This document shows, piece after piece, positions 1 to 5,002 of a stretch of DNA of 5,002 nucleotides. The stretch lies in contig JALUMZ010000341.1 of the NCBI GenBank assembly GCA_027055635.1, positions 1 to 5,002 on the forward strand, read 5' to 3'. The stretch comes from Campylobacteraceae bacterium. GTDB lineage: Bacteria > Campylobacterota > Campylobacteria > Campylobacterales > Sulfurospirillaceae. Made by a program: the position numbers and the translations under genes. A model generated the notes under the pieces. That model was not told the origin of the DNA. It saw only the letters and a list, made by a program, of their open reading frames with translations, and did no database searches. How positions within the stretch are numbered: the stretch's first letter is position 1; each line of letters begins with the position of its first letter.

Positions 1-87
1 GTATTTGTTGACTCAAGTAGAAATGTCGAAGATATACTATTCCAAAGGTTATTGAAAAATGATAGCAAAGCCTTGGATGATGAATAA
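1..87 (+). CDS. 3' end of a convergent gene of unknown function (partial)
   Basis: Frame 1 is open from the window edge to a TAA at 85-87 and gives 28 residues, beginning VFVDSSRNVEDILF and ending KALDDE. The residue mix (charged, an amphipathic stretch, acidic C-terminus) looks like a real protein tail, and a gene ending here would converge on the operon to the right. I do not recognise the family. 28 open codons in AT-rich DNA can occur by chance, so the call rests on composition and position only. Confidence 0.4.
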   Translation, partial: VFVDSSRNVEDILFQRLLKNDSKALDDE

Positions 88-117
88 GCTATCCTATCGA
101 GTTTTCTAACTTTTTTT
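61..117 (+). terminator. Weak candidate terminator for the convergent gene
   Basis: GATAGC (61-66) and GCTATC (88-93) form a 6-base inverted repeat flanking the stop codon of the gene ending at 87. A run of seven T at 111-117 follows 17 bases after the second arm. The 21-base loop and the gap before the T-run make this a poor intrinsic terminator; it may be chance. Confidence 0.15.
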
Positions 118-358
118 GTTAAAATGCTTTTGAAAACAATTTTAAAGAAGCTGAAAAAATCATTTTATCTATAAATGGATATATCTCACAACAATTAAAA
201 AAGCATTGAAAACGATAATAGATACACACTAATGGTTAACCAAAGAACAATCAGAGACCATAATACTAGTTTTTCGTGAATCTAAAAAATATCAAGAATG
301 GAAAAGTTTATTGCATCATTTTTATGAGTCTTTTCCAACCGTTGAGCACTATACAAAC
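88..358. other. Gene-free spacer with protein-like fragments, possibly a decayed gene
   Basis: No intact gene is visible on either strand between the plus-strand stop at 87 and the operon's last stop at 359. Two stop-bounded plus-strand stretches read like protein. One, 123-206 (starts NAFENNFKEAEK, stop TGA 207-209), gives 28 residues. The other, 233-373 (starts WLTKEQSETIIL, ends TNLWQML, TAA 374-376), gives 47 residues and runs 18 bases into the 3' end of the small-subunit gene. They lie in different frames with stops between them and neither has a usable start near its beginning. This fits a frameshifted relic of one gene, but random open frames in AT-rich DNA are an alternative. No tRNA and no convincing promoter was seen. 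Confidence 0.3.
299..337 (-). terminator. Weak candidate terminator hairpin after the operon
   Basis: An 8-base inverted repeat (TGGAAAAG at 299-306, CTTTTCCA at 330-337) lies 22 bases downstream of the small-subunit stop. Read on the minus strand it is followed about 10 bases later by a run of six T (284-289). The stem is AT-rich and the loop is 23 bases, so this is far from a canonical intrinsic terminator. It is listed because it is the best stem-plus-T-run just after the operon. Confidence 0.2.
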
Positions 359-868
359 TTATGGCAAATGCTTTAAAAAAGTGAGCAATCCTTCTATAAT
401 CTCTTTTGGTTCAGGAGGACAACCTGCTATATGGTGAAATATGGGTAAATCTAAAGATTTTGCACCTTTTATAGCAACACTTTTTTCAAATGTACCCTCC
501 AAAAGTGGACAATCTCCAAGTGTGATGATGTATGCGGGTTGAGGCATTTGATGATAGGCATCCAAAATATGGTGATACATATTTACTCCCACTACGCCAC
601 TTAGAAGCATCGCATCGGCGTGTCTTGGACTAGCTACAAAGTGAATTCCTAATCTCTCTAAATCATAATATGGATTTAAGAGGGCATTGCATTCGGCTTC
701 GCAGGCATTGCAACTTCCGCTACTAACCATCCTTATGGCTAGGCTTCCTGCAAATTTTTTACCTATTTTACTCTTTAGCTCTTTTTTTATCTCTTCTAAA
801 TCTTTGTCAAATTTTAGATGTCTAGTAGCGATAGAATTTTCTGCTCTTTTTTTCCAAAATTTTATCAT
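359..868 (-). CDS. HyfI/HycG/NuoB-like small subunit of a group 4 hydrogenase-related complex
   Basis: This is the electron-transfer small subunit of the peripheral arm, a homologue of HycG/HyfI and complex I NuoB, expected to sit on the cytoplasmic face against the large subunit. The 169 residues contain the family Fe-S motifs: SGSCNACEAE with Cys53 and Cys56, GDC with Cys120, and AGCPPEP with Cys150. These four match the ligands of the proximal [4Fe-4S] cluster (N2 equivalent), so the cluster should be intact; Cys60 is an extra cysteine. It is shorter than E. coli HyfI/HycG (about 250 residues), ending soon after the GCPPEP region, as NuoB-type proteins do. The ATG at 868 overlaps the large-subunit stop in an ATGA, and AGGGAG (875-880 on the minus strand) gives a well-placed ribosome binding site. 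It is the last gene of the operon. Family assignment is secure; the symbol is withheld because the complex is probably not a hydrogenase. Confidence 0.92.
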   Translation of the reverse strand: MIKFWKKRAENSIATRHLKFDKDLEEIKKELKSKIGKKFAGSLAIRMVSSGSCNACEAECNALLNPYYDLERLGIHFVASPRHADAMLLSGVVGVNMYHHILDAYHQMPQPAYIITLGDCPLLEGTFEKSVAIKGAKSLDLPIFHHIAGCPPEPKEIIEGLLTFLKHLP

Positions 869-2238
869 AAATCACTCCCTGCATAGCTAAGATCACAACT
901 TTTATTTATAAGTGGAAAATCAGCGATGATATCCTTTTCCATCATAAGATAAAGTGCTTGCCAGTTTATAAAACTAGGGTCTCTTGCATAAAATCTCTCA
1001 ATAAATCCATTTTTGAGCTTTATAAACATAAATATTTCACCTATAGAGCTTTCAACAAAGCTTGTGTATTCACCATCTTTAAACCCTATAGGCTTATCGA
1101 CTCTACATGTAGAGTCGATAAAATTTCGTACCATAGATATAGAGTTATATATCTCTTTGATTCTTAATTTAAATCTTGAAGCAACATCTCCTATCTCTTC
1201 ACTTTGCAAAACAAAGCCGTATTTTTTATAAAAATCACCATCTCTTCTGTCTATTTTTACTCCACTTGATCTAGCAACTACCCCTACCACCCCATACTTT
1301 TGTGCTTTTTGAGCAGTTAAGACCCCTGTCGTATCAAGCCTGTCCCAAAGAGAAGGTATATCTACAATCCAATCTTCAAACCATCTTACTCGACTATCTA
1401 AGTCATCTAAAAATTCTACGATTTTATCTTTATCATAATCTTTAACATCAAAGCTTACGGCACCAAAGCCAAACCTATGCCCACACAGCTCTTTTAGAAA
1501 TACTCTTGTATCTTCTGCGAGCATAGAAGCAAAACTAAGAGCTGCACCAAATCCTGCATCATTTGGGATAAAACCTATATCTGTTAAGTGGTGGATTAAC
1601 CTCTCAAACTCCAAAAGCATGCAGTGGTATTTTTTTAACTTTTCATCATACCCGTTTTGGCTTGCTTGCATAACTATGTCAAACCAAGCCAATTGATAAG
1701 CTATGCTTTCATTGCCACTTATCCTCTCTATCATCTTTTTTGCTTCCATGAGAGTTTTACCCTCAAGTACTTTTTCTATACCTCTATATGTATAAAAATG
1801 TCTCACTTCAAGATGCAATATCCTCTCACCCTCTTGTGAAAATTGAAAATGTCCAGGTTCTATTATGCCCGCATGTATAGGACCAACAGCTACTTCAAAA
1901 ACACCATCGCCTTTTACGCTCTCATACTTATACGGCTTGTACTCACTAAATTTTATTTCATTGTTCATAAACTCTTTTTTCATCAAAGCCACACTAGGAA
2001 ATCTCTCATGATGAATGAGAGGTCTATTATCGTAAGCATTTACTATTTTTATATCAAAGTCATCTCTTATCTTTCTTTCAAACCAAGTAGCAGTAGTATA
2101 TCTTGATGAAATTGACTTTAAAACAGGATTATCTTTGTCTAACTTTTCTCTTTGTACTTTTCCATCAAATAGCGTTATAATTTCAAAAGAGTTGCTGTGT
2201 TCTAGAGCAAACCTAGCTATGAGTCTATCTTGTTTCAT
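865..2238 (-). CDS. HyfG/HycE-like large subunit lacking the Ni-Fe ligands (Ehr-type)
   Basis: This is the catalytic-type large subunit, related to HycE/HyfG and complex I NuoC plus NuoD. Residues about 45-85 resemble a short NuoC-like region (FERKIRDDFDI). The NuoD/hydrogenase domain runs from about 113 (VGPIHAGIIEPGHF, then YRGIEKVLEG at 151-160) to the end. In hydrogenases motif 1 is RxCGxC; here residues 171-178 read ERISGNES, so the cysteines are Ser174 and Glu177. Motif 2, DPCxxC, is here DPSFIN (420-425), with Ser422 and Asn425. All four Ni ligands are missing, so H2 chemistry is not expected. The C-terminus (ADFPLINKSCDLSYAGSDL) matches the NuoD-like ending. At 457 residues it is shorter than HycE (about 570), mainly in the NuoC-like part. 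The start overlaps the preceding DUF167 gene by 14 bases with only a weak AGAG upstream, suggesting coupling. Fold and family are secure; the redox role is unknown, with a quinone- or other non-hydrogen-reactive site being an inference. Confidence 0.92.
   Translation of the reverse strand: MKQDRLIARFALEHSNSFEIITLFDGKVQREKLDKDNPVLKSISSRYTTATWFERKIRDDFDIKIVNAYDNRPLIHHERFPSVALMKKEFMNNEIKFSEYKPYKYESVKGDGVFEVAVGPIHAGIIEPGHFQFSQEGERILHLEVRHFYTYRGIEKVLEGKTLMEAKKMIERISGNESIAYQLAWFDIVMQASQNGYDEKLKKYHCMLLEFERLIHHLTDIGFIPNDAGFGAALSFASMLAEDTRVFLKELCGHRFGFGAVSFDVKDYDKDKIVEFLDDLDSRVRWFEDWIVDIPSLWDRLDTTGVLTAQKAQKYGVVGVVARSSGVKIDRRDGDFYKKYGFVLQSEEIGDVASRFKLRIKEIYNSISMVRNFIDSTCRVDKPIGFKDGEYTSFVESSIGEIFMFIKLKNGFIERFYARDPSFINWQALYLMMEKDIIADFPLINKSCDLSYAGSDL
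1094..1121. repeat. Perfect 28-base palindrome inside the large-subunit gene
   Basis: Each 14-base arm is TTATCGACTCTACA followed directly by its reverse complement, with no loop, centred between 1107 and 1108. It encodes residues 373-382 of the large subunit (around IDSTCRVDK); the same peptide is read in one plus-strand frame because of the symmetry. Alignment by eye suggests the peptide lies in a variable loop between the NuoD-like core and the C-terminal DP motif. No T-run follows on either strand, so it is not a canonical intrinsic terminator. No second full copy exists in the window; a half-match TTATCGAC occurs near 2452. Confidence 0.85.
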
Positions 2239-2533
2239 CTTGATACTCTTTTATAACTTTTGGTAATTTTTTTGGATTTTTAATTCTAAACTGTTTATTT
2301 ATACTGCTTAAACCAAACACCAACTCTATATCTGCTTTTTTAACACCAAACTCTTTTGCTAAAAATTTTATCATATACTCTGTAGCCTTGCCATCCTCAG
2401 CAGCTGCTTTTACTGCCACTTTCAGTTGATCTCCTCTTACTTTTCCTATCTTATCGACCTTGGCTGATGGAGTGCCCAAGACATTGAGTATCAAAAACTC
2501 GCCTTCAAAATGAAAAAACAGCTGTTCCCTCAT
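2225..2533 (-). CDS. DUF167 (YggU/UPF0235) family protein embedded in the operon
   Basis: This is a 102-residue soluble protein with no signal peptide or membrane segment. Residues about 14-86 follow the DUF167 pattern: a beta strand (LILNVLGTPSAK), then QLKVAVKAAAEDGKA (37-50, family GKAN here GKAT), a helix YMIKFLAKEFGV (53-64), and the final IELVFGLSSINKQFRI (69-84, family G..SR.K). The Asn of GKAN and the Arg of the SR.K motif are replaced, so it is a divergent member. The biochemical function of DUF167 is not established. The ATG at 2533 overlaps the HyfF-like stop in an ATGA, and AAGGGG (2540-2545 on the minus strand) is a good ribosome binding site, while its 3' end overlaps the large-subunit gene by 14 bases. 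Such coupling on both sides implies co-expression with the complex. An assembly or accessory role is inference; a chance operon passenger is the alternative. Confidence 0.8.
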   Translation of the reverse strand: MREQLFFHFEGEFLILNVLGTPSAKVDKIGKVRGDQLKVAVKAAAEDGKATEYMIKFLAKEFGVKKADIELVFGLSSINKQFRIKNPKKLPKVIKEYQDETR

Positions 2534-3942
2534 GAAATTCCCCTTAAAAACTCAAAAGTCCAAGGAGTAAGCAAACCTGCCAAAGAGAGTGCAAACACAA
2601 GAAGAGCCAAAACCTCATTTCCATAAACCACCCTCTTCTCCTCTACTCCTTCATACTTCATAGATTGGTATATCTCTACAAATCTATAAAAGATAATAGA
2701 GAGCAAAACAAGAAGCAAGACTATAGCTCCTATCATCAAAAGCAGATGTTTATTTTCCTTTGCAATTTGAATCATTGAGCTAAAACCGTAGAGTTCAGAA
2801 AAAAACATAGGACTTGGGGGCAAAGAGATAATACTAAGCAAAAACAGTGCTGTTAAAAAATAAAAAATTTTTCCTTTGATACCGCTGTAACCTTTCAATG
2901 CACCTGCTATTTTATATTTTCCTTTTGACTCCAATATACCTGTCGATAAAAACAGCGCGGGCTTTAAAAAGGCATGAGCACCAAAATGTAAAAGTGCCCC
3001 AAACACTCCTCCAGCTGCCCAAAAAAGCGCAATCAAAGCCATATGCTCCACACCAGAGAGTGAAAAAAGTCTCATAAAATCCTTTGATCGATATATCAAA
3101 AATGAGACTATAAATATGGTAAGTATAGTATATGTAAAGACAAATATAAAAACATGCAGAGGATTGATCAACTGTGCAATCTTGGTAAATTTAAAAAACC
3201 CAATGATTACTGCGCTCTCCAAGATACCGCTAAAAAGTGCTGCTATAGGATAAAAAGATGCTCTCTCTACATTTGCCAGCCATAGATTCATAGGGAAAAA
3301 TCCCATCTTTATAAACATACCTAGTATTGTTATAGCAAATCCTATTTCAAATAAAAATGGTGATTTTATCTCCTTTGCACTACTCAAAAGAGCGGAGAAT
3401 TTCATAGCTTCTTCACCCAAAATTGGCTTTGCACTTGCATAAATTAAGATGATACCAAAAAGAACCAAAGATATAGCGATTGCTCCTACTATCATATAGT
3501 TCCATGCCTCTCTTCTTGCCATAGTTGTATTGTTCGTTTTTATCATATATACTGTACTTAAGGTAGCCGTCTCCAACCCAATCCAATACAACCCCATATC
3601 GTTTGCCAAAATAGATATAGTAAGACCAATCCAAAATATCGCAAAAAAACGATAAAATTTTGAGTAGGCAGAGTTACTTATCTCTACATGTAAACTTAGT
3701 GTGCTAACACTAAGCGTAACACCTATAGCTACTATCGAAGAGACTAGCATCACATAAGCACTCAGATCATCTGCAACCAGATAATTTCCCCAAATACTAT
3801 ATGGCTTACTCAAAACAAAGAGACTGATAGATGGGAAGAGTATAAACAAAGATGTAACAGGGAGTACAAATCTTGTCTTTTCTACACTCCAAAAAGATAA
3901 AATCAACATTATGGCTGCGGGCAAAAGCAAGAGATATATCAT
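2530..3942 (-). CDS. HyfF-like proton-translocating membrane subunit (NuoL/M/N family)
   Basis: This is an antiporter-like subunit of the membrane arm (Proton_antipo_M family), expected to move protons (or Na+) across the cytoplasmic membrane using redox energy. The 470 residues are strongly hydrophobic, with roughly 13-14 predicted membrane segments. Landmarks are LYWIGLETATLS with Glu124 (TM5 glutamate), KMGFFPMNLWL with Lys212 (TM7 lysine), HFGAHAFLKPALFLSTG with His318, His323 and Lys327 (broken-helix region), and PPSPMFFSEL with Glu383. These charged residues form the family's proton path and all appear present. The usual HTWLPDAH stretch after the TM7 lysine is altered to NLWLANVE. Length is slightly below E. 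coli HyfF (about 526). The start is well supported: ATGA overlap with the HyfE-like gene and a strong AGGAGG seven bases upstream. Family call is secure; HyfF rather than HyfB or HyfD is chosen from the position after the HyfE-like gene. Confidence 0.9.
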   Translation of the reverse strand: MIYLLLLPAAIMLILSFWSVEKTRFVLPVTSLFILFPSISLFVLSKPYSIWGNYLVADDLSAYVMLVSSIVAIGVTLSVSTLSLHVEISNSAYSKFYRFFAIFWIGLTISILANDMGLYWIGLETATLSTVYMIKTNNTTMARREAWNYMIVGAIAISLVLFGIILIYASAKPILGEEAMKFSALLSSAKEIKSPFLFEIGFAITILGMFIKMGFFPMNLWLANVERASFYPIAALFSGILESAVIIGFFKFTKIAQLINPLHVFIFVFTYTILTIFIVSFLIYRSKDFMRLFSLSGVEHMALIALFWAAGGVFGALLHFGAHAFLKPALFLSTGILESKGKYKIAGALKGYSGIKGKIFYFLTALFLLSIISLPPSPMFFSELYGFSSMIQIAKENKHLLLMIGAIVLLLVLLSIIFYRFVEIYQSMKYEGVEEKRVVYGNEVLALLVFALSLAGLLTPWTFEFLRGIS

Positions 3943-4532
3943 ACTAGCTCCTCCTCTTGTTTAAAGAGGAGATTTATGATGACGATTGCCATCAAAAGAT
4001 CTAAAAATATACCCAACTCAATAAGCATAGGCATACCATTTGTTGCTGTAGTTCCCAGCAAAAAGAGTGAATTTTCAATCGCCAAAAAACCTATAATTTT
4101 TGGAGCTATATTTTTGTGTTCTATCATCAAAAGAAGAGATAAAAAGAGTGAAGATATACTAATAGCCACATAATTTGCATTTACAGAGATTAGATTTGTG
4201 ATAGGCTCTGCTAGGTAAAATGTAAAGACAAGTAGAGCAGGAATAAGTATTATAGAGTGGTGAACTTCTATGTTTGGTGCTATTTGCCTAGATAGACCAA
4301 ATTGCAAACTAGCTCTTTTTAAGATATATGGTATCAAAAGTGCCTTTAAAACAAGAGTGAAAAAACCACTTATTATCATAGTGTTGTCATCTATATTTAC
4401 TCCTATTGTTATAGCTAAAAGTGCTAGTGAGAGTGAATTAAGAGAGTACCAAAGTATGAGTCTATATAACCTCATCGTAAAAAGTGCTACTATAAGAGTT
4501 GCTAGAAAAAATCCAATTAAAAAATTTATCAT
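3939..4532 (-). CDS. HyfE-like membrane subunit (NuoK homologue)
   Basis: This small membrane-arm subunit is related to HyfE and complex I NuoK, which link the quinone/active-site module to the pumping subunits. Its 197 residues contain about six or seven hydrophobic segments (roughly 2-19, 26-44, 53-70, 93-110, 120-136, 145-161, 168-190). The C-terminal half carries the NuoK signature: GFLAIENSLFLLG with Glu153 and GMPMLIELGIFLDLLMAI with Glu172, the two membrane glutamates conserved in NuoK/HyfE. The central TLVLKALLIPYIL with Lys63 is also typical of HyfE. Length is near E. coli HyfE (about 216). The ATG directly follows the TAG of the HyfC-like gene without spacing, with GGGGG (4538-4542, minus strand) as a possible ribosome binding site, and its stop overlaps the next start. 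Confidence is high on family. Confidence 0.9.
   Translation of the reverse strand: MINFLIGFFLATLIVALFTMRLYRLILWYSLNSLSLALLAITIGVNIDDNTMIISGFFTLVLKALLIPYILKRASLQFGLSRQIAPNIEVHHSIILIPALLVFTFYLAEPITNLISVNANYVAISISSLFLSLLLMIEHKNIAPKIIGFLAIENSLFLLGTTATNGMPMLIELGIFLDLLMAIVIINLLFKQEEELV
3950..3955 (-). promoter_or_regulatory. Strong ribosome binding site of the HyfF-like gene
   Basis: The minus strand reads AGGAGG seven bases before the ATG at 3942. It lies within the last codons of the HyfE-like gene and fixes the start of the HyfF-like gene. It is the strongest Shine-Dalgarno sequence in the window. Confidence 0.8.
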
Positions 4533-5002
4533 CTAAGCCCCCAACACATAAAATGTTATAAGTGATAAAAAGGAAAATACAATTGCTATGCCAAGTAAAT
4601 TTGGAACTTTAAAGAGTCTTAGTTTTGCTCCATTTACCTCCATCAAAGCGACAATCACACAAACAAAAAACAGTTTTAAGATAAATACAAAAATCGCCAA
4701 CAACAGTGGTAAATTCAGACCAAACGGCATAAACAAAGAAGCAAACATCGAGGCAAAAATGATAAATTTTATACTACTTGCAGCCTCTAACAATGCTAGA
4801 TAAAATCCGCTGATATCTAATATCATAGCTTCATGTACCATAGTCAGCTCAAGATGTGTTTCAGGATTATCAACTGGAATTCTTCCATTTTCGGCTATAA
4901 GCAAGATGAAAAAGCTGATACCTGCAAATATAAAACTTGCCATATGTTCATAAGGAAAGTGATTTGCTAGATTTACTCCTGCTTGTCCGACTCCCAAACT
5001 AT
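4533..5002 (-). CDS. HyfC/HycD-like membrane subunit (NuoH homologue), C-terminal half
   Basis: The reading frame runs off the right edge, so the N-terminus is missing; the TTG at 4995-4997 is an internal codon, not a start. About 156 residues are visible against roughly 310 for HyfC/HycD. The NuoH signature is clear: AENGRIPVDNP followed by THLELTMVHEAM, the cytoplasmic loop that contacts the soluble arm and forms the E-channel entrance, and GAKLRLFKVPNLL near the end, matching the ESxxAKxRxFRVP stretch of HyfC/HycD. Four or five membrane helices surround these. The protein anchors the large and small subunits to the membrane. The gene is the first visible member of the operon; HyfC position and a probable HyfB-like neighbour beyond 5002 are inferred from hyf gene order. 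Confidence 0.92.
   Translation of the reverse strand, partial: SLGVGQAGVNLANHFPYEHMASFIFAGISFFILLIAENGRIPVDNPETHLELTMVHEAMILDISGFYLALLEAASSIKFIIFASMFASLFMPFGLNLPLLLAIFVFILKLFFVCVIVALMEVNGAKLRLFKVPNLLGIAIVFSFLSLITFYVLGA

Noticed and set aside
124..174. Short ATG-started plus-strand frame of 16 codons (MLLKTILKKLKKSFYL)
   Set aside because: Although basic and amphipathic-looking, it is Lys/Leu-rich simply because the DNA is A/T-rich, and no ribosome binding site precedes it.
123..207. AATGCTTTT (123-131) and AAAAGCATT (199-207), a 9-base inverted repeat around the first protein-like fragment
   Set aside because: It is short and AT-rich, shows no target-site duplication at the outer edges, and the enclosed 67 bases hold no transposase-like or MITE-like structure, so chance is the better explanation.
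2003..2021. CTCTCAT / ATGAGAG inverted repeat with a 5-base loop in the large-subunit gene
   Set aside because: A 7-base stem is expected by chance in a window of this size, and there is no T-run or other sign of function.
687..2106. Several plus-strand open frames of 60-87 codons opposite the large and small subunit genes
   Set aside because: They are antisense to well-supported conserved genes, have no family resemblance or convincing ribosome binding sites, and have the low-complexity composition expected of shadow frames.
3413..3634. A 73-codon minus-strand frame inside the HyfF-like gene
   Set aside because: It lies fully within the conserved membrane-protein gene in another frame and its translation has no recognisable features.

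Overview
The window shows the distal half of one minus-strand operon that encodes a membrane-bound complex of the group 4 [NiFe]-hydrogenase / complex I superfamily (Hyf/Hyc-like). The DNA is AT-rich, genes overlap tightly, and the subunits look like those of hydrogenase-4 type complexes found in Campylobacterota such as Sulfurimonas relatives. That taxonomic placement is inferred from composition and protein flavour only; no marker gene is present.

Layout, in transcription order (right to left): 5002-4533 is the C-terminal half of a HyfC/NuoH-like membrane subunit, cut by the window edge. 4532-3939 is a HyfE/NuoK-like subunit. 3942-2530 is a HyfF-type (NuoL/M/N-like) proton-pumping subunit. 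2533-2225 is a small soluble DUF167 (YggU/UPF0235) family protein. 2238-865 is a HyfG/HycE-like large subunit (short NuoC-like region plus NuoD-like domain). 868-359 is a HyfI/HycG/NuoB-like small subunit. All junctions abut or overlap (three 4-base ATGA overlaps, one 14-base overlap, one zero-spacing junction), so this is one translationally coupled unit. Its promoter and any HyfB-like gene lie beyond 5002.

The main biological point is that the large subunit has lost all four cysteines that hold the Ni-Fe centre in hydrogenases: CxxC motif 1 reads S-G-N-E and motif 2 reads S-F-I-N. The small subunit keeps the cysteines for its proximal [4Fe-4S] cluster. The complex is therefore unlikely to be a hydrogenase. 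It resembles the 'energy-converting hydrogenase-related' (Ehr) complexes described as intermediates between group 4 hydrogenases and complex I. No HyfH/NuoI-like ferredoxin subunit and no HyfD-like subunit are found at their usual places, and an unrelated-looking DUF167 gene sits between the membrane and soluble modules. The electron donor and acceptor cannot be read from the window.

The left end (1-358) lies downstream of the operon. Bases 1-87 look like the 3' end of a convergent plus-strand gene. Bases 88-358 carry no intact gene, but two stop-bounded, protein-like stretches suggest a possible decayed gene. A perfect 28-base palindrome (1094-1121) lies inside the large-subunit gene.
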